Shown one piece after another: positions 1-7,920 of a DNA stretch of 47,456 nt. Under the pieces are notes generated by a model, which was given only the letters and a program-made list of their open reading frames with translations, was not told where the DNA came from and did not search any database. How positions within the stretch are numbered: position 1 is the stretch's first letter; the number at the start of each line of letters is the position of its first letter. A program made the position numbers and the translations under genes. The DNA comes from Agathobacter sp. (lineage in GTDB: Bacteria > Bacillota > Clostridia > Lachnospirales > Lachnospiraceae): positions 1 to 47,456 of the forward strand of contig JAGAOC010000075.1 in NCBI GenBank assembly GCA_017623935.1. Direction: 5' to 3'.

Positions 1-133
1 GAGATTCTGTATCGGTTTCCTCCAGATCAGTCCCTGCCACAACCTGTCTTCCTCTGCAGCCAATTCCATTGATGATATCTGCGTACCTGGAATTATCTTC
101 TAAATACATTTTCCAACAATTATCTTTCTTCAT
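1..133 (-). CDS. Partial Rpn-family nuclease/putative transposase (N-terminus only)
   Basis: Reading leftward from an ATG at 133-131 there is an open frame to the window edge that encodes 44 residues, starting MKKDNCWKMYLEDNSRYADI and continuing through INGIGCRGRQVVAGTDLEE. A strong ribosome binding site (GGAAGGAGAG) lies just upstream at about 136-145. The pattern of a short 'YLEDNxRYADIINxI...RQVV...DLEE' start resembles the N-terminus of Rpn/PD-(D/E)XK recombination-promoting nucleases annotated as putative transposases in Lachnospiraceae. That family assignment is from memory of the motif and the catalytic part is outside the window, so it remains tentative. The gene is complete at its 5' end and truncated only by the window. 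Confidence 0.55.
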   Translation of the reverse strand, partial: MKKDNCWKMYLEDNSRYADIINGIGCRGRQVVAGTDLEETDTES

Positions 134-148
134 GTCTCTCCTTCCTTA

Positions 149-173
149 TCAATCCTCTAAAAAAGATTGATAG
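149..173 (-). other. Hairpin in the 5' leader of the partial Rpn-type gene
   Basis: ATCAATC at 150-156 and GATTGAT at 166-172 (plus strand) form a seven-pair stem just upstream of the ribosome binding site of the gene starting at 133. There is no T-run after it in the gene's direction that would make it a convincing terminator. It may affect translation or be chance. Confidence 0.3.
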
Positions 174-299
174 ACCTTTTCTTCGGTCAAATGAATAGAA
201 ATTCCCCACTCCATACGAAAAAAAGACTTCAAAATTACTAAATGATTAACTTAATACCTTATGGGAATATTTCCTGACATAGGAATTCGATTCAATGTT

Positions 300-346
300 T
301 TAAAAAACCTTGCAGACAGATGTCTGATGTCTTCTGTCTACAAGGT
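300..346 (-). terminator. Second (distal) rho-independent terminator after rplT
   Basis: Read leftward, AACCTTGTAGACAG pairs with CTGTCTGCAAGGTT and is followed directly by TTTTTT at 307-302. The one non-Watson-Crick position is a U-G pair only when read on the minus strand; on the plus strand it would be a C-A mismatch, which supports leftward termination. No gene is seen between this and the first terminator at 421-461, so it looks like a backup terminator for the ribosomal protein operon. Confidence 0.7.
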
Positions 347-420
347 TATGTTAGCACGATTATTCTGGATTTGCAAGCTAAAAATGCGCTTTGCATGATC
401 CTTCGCCTAGTATTGCAAAG

Positions 421-461
421 TCAAAAAACTCCCGCATAACAATACTTGTTATGCGGGAGTC
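421..461 (-). terminator. Rho-independent terminator of the infC-rpmI-rplT operon
   Basis: A perfect 14-bp stem (ACTCCCGCATAACA at 428-441 against its complement at 447-460, one further A-T pair) with a short loop is followed leftward by TTTTTG. It lies 18 nt past the rplT stop codon. Confidence 0.92.
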
Positions 462-478
462 TCATAATCCAGATTAAA

Positions 479-835
479 TTAGTTTAATTTAGATTTTGCA
501 AGTTCTGCTAATTTAGCAAATCCTTCTGCATCTGTTACTGCCATATCAGCTAATACTTTACGGTTAAGATCAACGTTAGCTAATTTTAATCCGTGCATGA
601 ACTGGCTGTAAGAAACACCGTTGATACGTGCTGCAGCGTTGATACGTGCGATCCATAACTGACGGAACTGTCTCTTTCTTTCTTTACGTCCAGCATAAGA
701 ACTTGTTAAGGCTCTCATAACGGACTGCTTTGCTACTCTGTACTGTTTGGATCTTGCGCCTCTATAGCCTTTTGCTAATTTTAAAACTCTATTATGTCTT
801 TTTTTAGCGCCTAATCCGCCTTTTACTCTTGCCAT
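479..835 (-). CDS. rplT: 50S ribosomal protein L20
   Basis: 118 residues, the usual L20 length. It begins [20 protein letters not shown] and carries the basic N-terminal arm ([20 protein letters not shown]) and the globular C-terminal RNA-binding part ([37 protein letters not shown]). L20 binds 23S rRNA early in large-subunit assembly and in Firmicutes represses its own operon by binding the infC leader, which fits the attenuator seen at 1650-1787. It is the last gene of the leftward infC-rpmI-rplT operon, 24 nt after rpmI, with two terminators downstream. Confidence 0.98.
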   Translation of the reverse strand: MARVKGGLGAKKRHNRVLKLAKGYRGARSKQYRVAKQSVMRALTSSYAGRKERKRQFRQLWIARINAAARINGVSYSQFMHGLKLANVDLNRKVLADMAVTDAEGFAKLAELAKSKLN

Positions 836-859
836 TATTCTTTCCTCCTTAACTCATTC

Positions 860-1057
860 TTACATGTATGGTAAAATTTTCTTCATATTCTTAACATTTG
901 TCTGATCTGTCATAACAGCTTTTCTAAGATTTCTCTTAGTCTTAGTTGTTTTCTTTGTTAAGATATGTCTCTTATAGGCTTTGTTTCTTTTTAATTTTCC
1001 TGTTCCTGTTAATTTGAAACGTTTTGCAGCTGCTCTGCTTGTCTTCTGCTTTGGCAT
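860..1057 (-). CDS. rpmI: 50S ribosomal protein L35
   Basis: 65 residues, very basic, beginning [20 protein letters not shown] and continuing with the [26 protein letters not shown] core typical of L35, a small protein of the large ribosomal subunit. The length and the position between infC and rplT match the conserved operon. The gap to infC is about 20 nt and contains the GGAGG-type ribosome binding site of rpmI. It should be regulated with its neighbours through the leader upstream of infC. Confidence 0.98.
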   Translation of the reverse strand: MPKQKTSRAAAKRFKLTGTGKLKRNKAYKRHILTKKTTKTKRNLRKAVMTDQTNVKNMKKILPYM

Positions 1058-1078
1058 TGTGTTTTCCTCCTTAAAATG

Positions 1079-1585
1079 TTATTTCTTCTCTGCCAGCACC
1101 ATTCCGATGCTTCTGCCTTCGATTTTTGGTGCTTTCTCCACTACTGCTACATCTGCAAGATTCTCTGCGAAATCATCTAAAATGTGCTTGCTGCTATTCA
1201 TATGAGCCATTTCACGACCTCTGAAACGCAGTGTAATCTTAACTTTATCGCCCTTGCTGATGAACTTTCTTGCGGCGTTCATTTTGGTATTTAAATCGTT
1301 AGCTTCAATGTTTGGTGAAAGACGGATTTCTTTCAGCTCAACAGTTTTCTGCTTTTTCTTTGCATCCTTTTCTTTACGGGCAAGTTCATAACGATACTTA
1401 CCGTAATCAATCACCTTACATACTGGTGGTTTCGCATTCGGAGCGATCTTCACAAGATCAAGTCCTGCTTCATCTGCGATCTTCTGTGCTTCCTTTGAGG
1501 AAACAATTCCGATCTGCTCGCCGTCTGCTCCAACAAGACGAACCTCCTTGTCTCTGATTTGTTCATTAATCATTAATTCGCTAAT
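1079..1585 (-). CDS. infC: Translation initiation factor IF-3, probable AUU start
   Basis: IF-3 holds the 30S subunit apart from 50S and proofreads start codon and initiator tRNA choice. The N-domain (INEQIRDKEVRLVGADGEQIGI), linker (ELARKEKDAKKKQKTVELKEIRL) and C-domain (KFISKGDKVKITLRFRGREMAH) are complete. The first ATG is at 1573, but the only good ribosome binding site, GGAGGT at 1599-1594, is about 20 nt from it and 8 nt from an in-frame ATT at 1585-1583, giving (M)SELMINEQI at the start, 168 residues. An AUU start is the known basis of infC self-control in other bacteria, because IF-3 rejects non-standard starts. First gene of the operon; promoter at 1794-1822 and leader attenuator between them. 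Confidence 0.95.
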   Translation of the reverse strand: MSELMINEQIRDKEVRLVGADGEQIGIVSSKEAQKIADEAGLDLVKIAPNAKPPVCKVIDYGKYRYELARKEKDAKKKQKTVELKEIRLSPNIEANDLNTKMNAARKFISKGDKVKITLRFRGREMAHMNSSKHILDDFAENLADVAVVEKAPKIEGRSIGMVLAEKK

Positions 1586-1593
1586 GGTCGTAC

Positions 1594-1599
1594 ACCTCC
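1594..1599 (-). promoter_or_regulatory. infC ribosome binding site that places the start at ATT
   Basis: GGAGGT on the minus strand with an 8-nt spacer to ATT at 1585-1583; no comparable site precedes the downstream ATG at 1573. It decides the non-standard start of infC. Confidence 0.8.
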
Positions 1600-1649
1600 A
1601 AAAATAGATTGCGCTTGCGCAACCTCTGCCTTTGAGCGATATTGCGAAG

Positions 1650-1683
1650 CAAAAAAATAGTGGATAGGCAGACTATCCACTAT
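1650..1683 (-). terminator. Intrinsic terminator inside the infC leader
   Basis: Perfect 11-bp stem, 5-nt loop, then a seven-T run on the minus strand, located about 65 nt before the infC start and therefore an attenuator and not an operon end. Confidence 0.88.
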
Positions 1684-1793
1684 AAACATCTCTAACACAC
1701 ACTGATAACGATATGTTAAAAATATAAACTCTAAGTCGCCCTATTGCGCTTAGGTGAGAGTGGATACTCTACTTGTTTTCTAACAACTACTAT

Positions 1794-1822
1794 AAATTAC
1801 CATACCCCTCTTCATCTGTCAA
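1794..1822 (-). promoter_or_regulatory. Sigma-A promoter of infC operon
   Basis: Minus strand TTGACA (1822-1817), 17-nt spacer, TAATTT (1799-1794) with a TGG just ahead of the -10. It lies between ppk and the infC leader. Confidence 0.85.
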
Positions 1823-1850
1823 GGGAAATTTATATAATTTTTATACTTTT

Positions 1851-3983
1851 CTATTCTACCGGTTCTGCTGGAATAAATACCCGCTCGCCACCGGCAATGT
1901 GGACAGGTTTTGGAACCGCCTCCCTTGCTTCTTCACAGAAAATATCCTGGGAGTTGATAATGGTCTTTCCTCTCTTATCCACTCTCGCATACTGTCCGTC
2001 AGCGCCAAGGATTCGGGCTTTTACCGTATCCTGCAACTCTATGTCCAGAATGTGGTATGCCTTAGCTTTGATGTCTTCTTCCAACAATGGGAAAATGATC
2101 TCTACACGACGATCTAAGTTACGTGGCATCCAGTCCGCACTTCCCATGTAGATCTCCGTCTGTCCATTGTTATAGAAATAGAAAATACGACTGTGCTCTA
2201 AGAAATTACCTACGATAGAGCGAACTGTGATATTCTCACTGACTTCTGGAATCCCCACTTTCAGACAACAGATTCCTCGGACGATCAGATCGATCTTAAC
2301 TCCAGCTGCAGATGCTTCATATAAGGCTGCAATAATACCCGGATCACATAAGGAGTTCATTTTCGCGATGATCCTTGCTTCCTTACCCTCTTTTGCATTC
2401 TTAGTCTCCCTCTTGATAAAAGATAAAAATTTGTCTCTTAACCAATAAGGAGCTAAGATCAGTTCATTCCAGGACAGTGGTTCTGAATAACCGGATAACA
2501 TATTAAAAGCTGCTGTAGCATCTTCTCCAATAGAATCCTTACAGGTAAAGATACCGCAGTCTGTATATAATTTTGCGGTGGAATCATTATAGTTACCAGT
2601 TCCAAGATGAACGTAACGGCGGATTCCATCTTCTTCTTTTCTTACTACCAGGGCAATCTTGCTATGGGTCTTAAGACCAACCAGACCGTAGATTACGTGA
2701 CAACCTGCTTTCTCTAACTTTTTCGCCCAGACAATATTGTGTTCCTCATCGAAACGAGCCTTTAACTCTACCAGAACAGTAACCTGTTTGCCATTCTCCG
2801 CTGCTTCTGCCAGAGAACTGATGATCGGCGAATTACCGCTGACACGGTAAAGGGTTTGCTTGATTGCCAAAACATCCTTATCCTTAGCTGCCTGACGGAT
2901 AAAATCTACTACCGGATCAAAGGTCTCATATGGATGATGAAGGAAAATATCCCCTTCCCTGATAGCATCAAAAATATTGCTGCCCGGCTCGATCTCCGGT
3001 ACTCTCTGAGGTACATAGGAAGAATAACGCAGATGATCAAAACCATCAATTCCATACATTTTCATAAGGACTGTCAGATCGATCGGTCCATTAATATGGA
3101 AAATATCTTCTTCTGCTACTTTTAATTCTGTCCGTAAAAACCGAAGGATCCTCTTATCCATCTTATCTTCAACTTCCAGACGGATAACCTCTCCCCACTG
3201 ACGCATTTTCAACTTATTCTGGATCTCTTTTAACAGGTCAGAAGCCTCATCTTCATCAATGGTCAGATCTGCATTTCTCATGATCCTGTAAGGATATGCA
3301 CATAATACTTTATAATTAGAATAAAGTTTCTGAATATTCCGTTCGATGATCTGCTCTAATAAGATAAAGCAAACCTGCCCTGCTTCAGTTCCCGGGATCT
3401 GAACCAGTCGCGGAAGAACGCTTGGCACCTGCACCGTAGCAAATACAGTCTCTTCTTTTTCCTTCTTACTTTGAAGAAGCACTGCGATATTTAAGGATTT
3501 GTTTCGGATCAGTGGAAATGGCCGAGAAGCATCCACTGCCATAGGAGTAAGTACCGGATACACCTGTTCCATAAAATAGCGATCCACAAAAGCAGCTTGC
3601 TCTTCATTTAATTCCTCATATTCATTGACCAGATAGATTCCCTCTTTATTCAAAAGAGGCATAAGGGAACGATTAAAGGTCTGATACTGGCTGTTTACCA
3701 ACTCTCTGGTAGCCTGATTAATGGCCACAAGCTGTTCTGTAGCAGTCATGCCGGCAATATCTTTTTTCTTATAATTGGCATGCACCATGTCTTTTAGGGA
3801 TGCCACACGCACCATAAAAAATTCATCTAAGTTAGAAGAAGTTATACTGACAAATTTCAGCCGCTCTAAAAGTGGAATGGATTTATCTTTTGCTTCCTCT
3901 AATACTCTATGATCAAATTTGATCCAGCTTAATTCTCTATTCTCGTAAAAAAGAGGATTCTCGTAATTCATTTTTGCATCCAT
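1851..3983 (-). CDS. ppk: Polyphosphate kinase 1
   Basis: 710 residues, usual PPK1 length (EC 2.7.4.1). It makes inorganic polyphosphate from ATP reversibly. The N-terminal domain (ENRELSWIKFDHRVLEEA, about 14-31) and the phospholipase-D-like catalytic halves are visible: the histidine expected to be phosphorylated lies in LKTHSKIALV (His 440), followed by YVHLGTGNYND (His 459), and a second set appears in GNFLEHSRIFYF. The start is supported by AAAGGAG 9 nt upstream. It lies 18 nt after the Ppx-type gene, so the polymer-making and polymer-degrading enzymes are probably co-transcribed, with pheA upstream. No clear terminator was found in the 28 nt before the infC promoter. Confidence 0.97.
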   Translation of the reverse strand: MDAKMNYENPLFYENRELSWIKFDHRVLEEAKDKSIPLLERLKFVSITSSNLDEFFMVRVASLKDMVHANYKKKDIAGMTATEQLVAINQATRELVNSQYQTFNRSLMPLLNKEGIYLVNEYEELNEEQAAFVDRYFMEQVYPVLTPMAVDASRPFPLIRNKSLNIAVLLQSKKEKEETVFATVQVPSVLPRLVQIPGTEAGQVCFILLEQIIERNIQKLYSNYKVLCAYPYRIMRNADLTIDEDEASDLLKEIQNKLKMRQWGEVIRLEVEDKMDKRILRFLRTELKVAEEDIFHINGPIDLTVLMKMYGIDGFDHLRYSSYVPQRVPEIEPGSNIFDAIREGDIFLHHPYETFDPVVDFIRQAAKDKDVLAIKQTLYRVSGNSPIISSLAEAAENGKQVTVLVELKARFDEEHNIVWAKKLEKAGCHVIYGLVGLKTHSKIALVVRKEEDGIRRYVHLGTGNYNDSTAKLYTDCGIFTCKDSIGEDATAAFNMLSGYSEPLSWNELILAPYWLRDKFLSFIKRETKNAKEGKEARIIAKMNSLCDPGIIAALYEASAAGVKIDLIVRGICCLKVGIPEVSENITVRSIVGNFLEHSRIFYFYNNGQTEIYMGSADWMPRNLDRRVEIIFPLLEEDIKAKAYHILDIELQDTVKARILGADGQYARVDKRGKTIINSQDIFCEEAREAVPKPVHIAGGERVFIPAEPVE

Positions 3984-4001
3984 AGCTTCTCACTCCTTTC
4001 T

Positions 4002-5543
4002 CTATAATTCATAAATTCGTTTTTCCCGTAACACCGGCTTCATACTGAATACATTCTCAAAATAAGAAGTCTTATTCTCGAATAGAGTCTGTTCTAATGC
4101 AATGTTCTCAAAGGCTTCCACTGTAATGACCAGTTCTCTTTCTTTCGTAGAAACACGGATATTTTTAAATTTCTGCTTGTGACTCTGATCCAAAGCATTG
4201 GCTACTCGAAGGATAGCAGAAAGCTTCGCTACTACAAGATAGCTTTCTTTGTCCAACTGATCAGATAATTCTTCATAATTCTCCAGTGGGAGTGTATTAT
4301 AAAGGACTGTTAATGCGATCATCTCCCGCTCCAAATGGGAAAGTCCTAAGATCTCAGAGGACATGATAATGTTATAGGCACAGGTTGGCGCATTGGAAAG
4401 ACTGATATATTTTCCACAGTCATGGAGTAAACATGCCACTTCTAATAAAAGGCGGTGTCTCCTAGTAAGCCCATGGACTTTCTTCATCGCATCAAAGATC
4501 TTATCCGAAATGATCACTAAAGCTTCTACATGTTTAGAGTAGCTGTTAAAATGCCTGGACAAATTTTTTGCAGCCGAAATAATATCTGCATCAAAATCGT
4601 GAGAAATCTTCAGAAGCCGCTTATCCTGCACATAGGCACTGGCAATTCCATCATTTACATTGGTCTCCGGAACCCACACTTCCTTTGACTCCATAATTTC
4701 TGCCAATTCTTTGAAAATAAGCAGAGATGGGATAATCAACGGATCTTTCTCATTGGAAAGATTTAAGTCTTTGGATATTACTTCTACCGGTTTCTTTAGC
4801 AATTTATCAATGAATTTCATAAAACGTTCTGTCTTTACCAGATGCTGTTTCCCCTCATCCTTATTGATATATTTCACCAGTTCCTGGCAGTAATCACTCA
4901 TCAAAATCAAACTGTCAACATTACCTCCCAGGAAGAATATCTTAAATTCTTCCAGACGTTTACTGATAAATTCTTCTAACTGTTCCAGATAATGTTCTCT
5001 GGAATAACTGATTCCTTCCTCTAACAAAGAACGAAGCCGCATGCTTCCCACTTCAATATGGCGGGTGGTAATCAATTTCCCTGCCTGAAACAGTGTAATC
5101 TGAATTCCCGCACCTCCAACATCTAACATAGCCGCAGATCCCTGAATCATCTTCTCGAATTTCTCCCGGCCTGCCAAAGAGCGATAGCTTAAGAACCGAT
5201 GTTCAGAGTTACTGATCACTTTTACATCAAAACCAGTTCGAAGACCGATCTGGTCTAATACAAAAATCTCATTCTCTGCTTCTCTTAATACCGCCCCTGC
5301 ATAAACCTCGTAATGTTCTACCCGATAAGTCTTAATGATCCCGGAAAACTCTGACAGGGTATCGCATAATTTTTCCACCGATCCATAACTGATACTGCCA
5401 TTCTCGAAAGTATCTTTGCCAAGATCAATTCGGCTCCGGATATGTTCTACTTCTCTCATGCCTTTCTTCTGAGAAATCTCAAATATCTTAAGGCTTACTT
5501 CGTATGAACCGATATAAATAGATGCAAACATCTCAACTGCCAT
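4002..5543 (-). CDS. Ppx/GppA-family phosphatase with C-terminal HD domain
   Basis: 513 residues. The N-terminal half is an actin-like Ppx/GppA phosphatase fold; the C-terminal half contains an HD domain (LLLEVACLLHDCGKYIS, His-Asp at 374-375) of the kind fused to exopolyphosphatases. Enzymes of this family remove terminal phosphate from polyphosphate or pppGpp. The phosphate motifs are only partly conserved: the first motif, usually IDLGSNS, reads SIYIGSYEVSLK (Tyr in place of Asp), and the second reads MLDVGGAGIQI in place of DIGGGS; the Glu of ISNSEHRFL is kept. Its place directly before ppk supports a role in polyphosphate turnover, but altered motifs leave open a modified activity. The gap to pheA upstream is 60 nt without an obvious promoter. 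Confidence 0.9.
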   Translation of the reverse strand: MAVEMFASIYIGSYEVSLKIFEISQKKGMREVEHIRSRIDLGKDTFENGSISYGSVEKLCDTLSEFSGIIKTYRVEHYEVYAGAVLREAENEIFVLDQIGLRTGFDVKVISNSEHRFLSYRSLAGREKFEKMIQGSAAMLDVGGAGIQITLFQAGKLITTRHIEVGSMRLRSLLEEGISYSREHYLEQLEEFISKRLEEFKIFFLGGNVDSLILMSDYCQELVKYINKDEGKQHLVKTERFMKFIDKLLKKPVEVISKDLNLSNEKDPLIIPSLLIFKELAEIMESKEVWVPETNVNDGIASAYVQDKRLLKISHDFDADIISAAKNLSRHFNSYSKHVEALVIISDKIFDAMKKVHGLTRRHRLLLEVACLLHDCGKYISLSNAPTCAYNIIMSSEILGLSHLEREMIALTVLYNTLPLENYEELSDQLDKESYLVVAKLSAILRVANALDQSHKQKFKNIRVSTKERELVITVEAFENIALEQTLFENKTSYFENVFSMKPVLREKRIYEL

Positions 5544-5603
5544 AGTCTCTCTCCTTATCTCTCATTACTCTTACCGCTCCCCCCACAAAAGAGCTTTTTA
5601 CTT

Positions 5604-6734
5604 CTAATATGTGCCTAAGATCCGAAGGGATGTCGTCTCTTCTCTCAATCCACGCAGTGCGTTCTGTACTGCTGTATCCTCAAATCTTCCCTCAAAATCA
5701 ATAAAGAACCGGTATTCCCAGTTTCTATTCTGAATTGGTCTGGACTGAATATTTGTCATGTTCAGATTATTATAGATAAAATGGGAAAGCATGTGATACA
5801 ATGAACCACTCTCATGAGGGATCTCAAAGCAAATGCTGATTCGAGATGCTTCTTTTGTATATACTTTCTTGCCTGTTACGATAATAAATCTGGTACAGTT
5901 ATTTTTATTGTTCTGAATGGCTTTTTCTAATACTTTTAACCCATAAATATCAGCTGTGATACTGCCGGCAATAGCAGCCTGATTCTTAAGACCTTCGTCT
6001 TTTACTTTCTTTGCAGCCATAGCAGTATTGGAAAAACTAAGCTTCTCCCAGTTGCTATGCTCTTCTAAGAAATCACTGCACTGCATCAGTGCCTGTGGAT
6101 GAGAATATACACAGGAAATATCCTCTAAAGATGCCTCATCCAGACCTAATAAAGAATGATCGATCTTTATGATCTGATCTCCTACGATATAATTATCATA
6201 TTCAACTAAAAGATCATAATTCTCGGAAACGATTCCAGCTGAGGAATTCTCAATAGGAAGTACTGCAAAATCCGCTTCCTGATTCTTGATAGCTTCCATA
6301 GCGTCCTTCCAAGTGGCTACCGGATGACCATTACAATCTGCTCCGAAAAATTCTTTCATAGCCTGCTGGCTGTATGCTCCTTCTACGCCCTGGAATACGA
6401 TCCTTGCAGAAGAAAAATCCGGCATATCTTTCTGGACAAATCCCACATCCTCTTTAAGCCCACTTTCTGTCAAAAGCTGATACTGCTTCTTCCTGCTGAT
6501 GGTCATGATCTGATCAAATAATTCTCTGATCCCCTTACTATTGAATTCAGAAGAACCTAAAGAAGACAGATCCTCTAACTTCTCTACTTCTCTTTGTTTA
6601 TCAAATACAGGTTTCCCATTGGCAATCTTATATTCTGCCACCTGCTTAGAAATTCCCATACGTTCTTCATATAAGCGAACGATCTCGTGATCTATCCTAT
6701 CAATATCCTTGCGAAGTTCTAAAAGATCTTTCAT
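5604..6734 (-). CDS. pheA: Bifunctional chorismate mutase/prephenate dehydratase
   Basis: 376 residues from the ATG at 6734, chosen because AGAGGA sits 6 nt upstream; an in-frame ATG further out (6800) would add 22 unrelated residues and overlap the promoter. Domains in order: AroQ-type chorismate mutase (MKDLLELRKDIDRIDHEIVRLYEERM, 1 to about 90), prephenate dehydratase (RIVFQGVEGAYSQQAMKEFF, then VLPIENSSAGIV, about 107-285), and an ACT domain (SICFEIPHESGSLYHMLSHF with the ESG-type Phe-binding motif, then NIQSRPIQNRNWEYRFFIDF). It converts chorismate to phenylpyruvate and is normally feedback-inhibited by Phe through ACT. Own promoter at 6772-6800; ppx and ppk follow. Confidence 0.96.
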   Translation of the reverse strand: MKDLLELRKDIDRIDHEIVRLYEERMGISKQVAEYKIANGKPVFDKQREVEKLEDLSSLGSSEFNSKGIRELFDQIMTISRKKQYQLLTESGLKEDVGFVQKDMPDFSSARIVFQGVEGAYSQQAMKEFFGADCNGHPVATWKDAMEAIKNQEADFAVLPIENSSAGIVSENYDLLVEYDNYIVGDQIIKIDHSLLGLDEASLEDISCVYSHPQALMQCSDFLEEHSNWEKLSFSNTAMAAKKVKDEGLKNQAAIAGSITADIYGLKVLEKAIQNNKNNCTRFIIVTGKKVYTKEASRISICFEIPHESGSLYHMLSHFIYNNLNMTNIQSRPIQNRNWEYRFFIDFEGRFEDTAVQNALRGLREETTSLRILGTY

Positions 6735-6759
6735 ATTTAATCCTCTTTTCTTATGACTT

Positions 6760-6783
6760 TTGTACAATAAAATAATAGTACAA
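6760..6783. promoter_or_regulatory. Candidate operator dyad over the pheA promoter
   Basis: Inverted half-sites TTGTAC (6760-6765) and GTACAA (6778-6783) flank a 12-nt A/T stretch that contains the pheA -10 box. A regulator bound here would block pheA transcription. No known regulator was recognised. Confidence 0.4.
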
Positions 6784-6800
6784 TCCTTGAGGAATGGCAA
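6772..6800 (-). promoter_or_regulatory. Sigma-A promoter of pheA
   Basis: Minus strand TTGCCA (6800-6795), 17-nt spacer, TATTAT (6777-6772), 38 nt upstream of the chosen pheA start. Confidence 0.75.
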
Positions 6801-6807
6801 GTCTGCC

Positions 6808-6836
6808 TTGCAAGTTTATAGGGAAAAATGTATAAT
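6808..6836 (+). promoter_or_regulatory. Sigma-A promoter of the DUF5050-like gene
   Basis: TTGCAA (6808-6813), 17-nt spacer, TATAAT (6831-6836), divergent from the pheA promoter and about 73 nt before the start at 6910. Confidence 0.75.
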
Positions 6837-6909
6837 TTTAGTGTATTGTATAAGTGAATTTTGTGCAAGAAAATTTATGGTAAATATTATGTAAAAAAGG
6901 AGTAATCTT

Positions 6910-7920
6910 ATGAAGAAAAAAGTGGCTGTTACAGGAGTGATCCTGCTTATCTTATTGGCTATCGCCGGTATTGTATTTTATCAGTCTCAAAACAAAGTCT
7001 ATTACAACACAGATTATGTGAATGGGAACTCTGCCGGCAATCTATATAACGGCGGACTTTTCTGTGAGAAAAACGGAACTGTTTATTTTGCTAATCCGGA
7101 TGATAACTTCCGACTCTATTCCATGGATGCTAACGGCAATAACCTAAAGAAACTAAACGACGATTCTGTTTCCTATATCAATGTGGATGATCACTATATT
7201 TATTATGTCAGAAATAGCGATTATACAGATGCTGATGTTTTTTCTACAAAGGCTGACGCCCTCTGTCGGGCATCTTTAAACGGAAAAAATATAACAATAT
7301 TAGATGAAGCCCCTTGTATGTATGCTTCCTTGATTGGGAATTCTATTTTCTATCTGCATTATGACGAATCAGATGCCACAACTTTGTATAAAGTGGATAT
7401 TGACGGAAAGAATTTAAAACAGCTACAGAACTATTATGTATTCACCTGCAGCAGTCAGGATAAATATTTCTATTATAACGGCATGAAGAGCGATGGTAAT
7501 ATTTACCAGTTCGATTCCACCACTGGTAACATTTCTCTTTTTTATGAATGTAATGGTTATAAACCCATCGTTACCGGTCAAAATGATATCTATTACCTAG
7601 ACGTAGATCAGGATAATGCTTTGGTCCATACAAATACTCAGTACGACAGACCAATCACCCTTACCACCGATAGTGTAGATTGTTATAACATTTACGGAAG
7701 TTATATTTATTATCAGCGATATTCCGAAGATTCCCCAGGATTTTGTATGATCAAAAATGATGGCACAGAATCTTCTGTGATCGCTCAGGGCGATTATAGC
7801 AGCATTCACATTACATCCTACTATATTTATTTTATGGATTATAAGACCAAAGAATTTTATTATACTTCTACCTCAAACCCTGGTGAGATCACACCGTTCC
7901 ACCCAGGAAAGATTGAGTAA
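6910..7920 (+). CDS. Membrane-anchored DUF5050-like beta-propeller protein
   Basis: 336 residues. An N-terminal lysine patch and hydrophobic helix (about 5-24, VAVTGVILLILLAIAGIVFY) act as signal anchor, so the bulk is probably outside the membrane. The remainder consists of repeated short strands of the type 'YY...GN.YY...DxxGxNLKKL' and 'IYYxxY' which match the DUF5050/low-density-lipoprotein-receptor-like propeller pattern common in Clostridia secreted proteins (for example LYSMDANGNNLKKLND, LYKVDIDGKNLKQLQ). No enzyme motif is seen. It is the only rightward gene in the first 27 kb, is monocistronic with its own promoter and ends at a two-way terminator shared with the convergent gene. Its function is unknown; propellers of this kind usually bind ligands or proteins. 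Confidence 0.8.
   Translation: MKKKVAVTGVILLILLAIAGIVFYQSQNKVYYNTDYVNGNSAGNLYNGGLFCEKNGTVYFANPDDNFRLYSMDANGNNLKKLNDDSVSYINVDDHYIYYVRNSDYTDADVFSTKADALCRASLNGKNITILDEAPCMYASLIGNSIFYLHYDESDATTLYKVDIDGKNLKQLQNYYVFTCSSQDKYFYYNGMKSDGNIYQFDSTTGNISLFYECNGYKPIVTGQNDIYYLDVDQDNALVHTNTQYDRPITLTTDSVDCYNIYGSYIYYQRYSEDSPGFCMIKNDGTESSVIAQGDYSSIHITSYYIYFMDYKTKEFYYTSTSNPGEITPFHPGKIE

Larger units (their letters stand above)
1586..1787 (-). promoter_or_regulatory. L20-type autoregulatory leader (attenuator) of infC-rpmI-rplT
   Basis: The roughly 200-nt leader between promoter and infC contains, in transcript order: TATCCACT (1766-1759), a hairpin CUAAG-CGC...GCG-A-CUUAG (1753-1731), and a perfect 11-bp terminator stem ATAGTGGATAG (1683-1673) with its partner at 1667-1657, followed by TTTTTTT. 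The AGTGGATA of the terminator's 5' arm is complementary to the early TATCCACT, so pairing with the early segment would prevent the terminator. This switch layout, and the position ahead of infC, match the Firmicutes L20 leader class, in which L20 stabilises the terminator form. Assignment to that RNA family is by layout, not by covariance search. Confidence 0.8.

Noticed and set aside
6735..6800. Upstream start for pheA at 6800
   Set aside because: The extra 22 residues do not match the chorismate mutase family and the region holds the promoter; the ATG at 6734 has a proper ribosome binding site.
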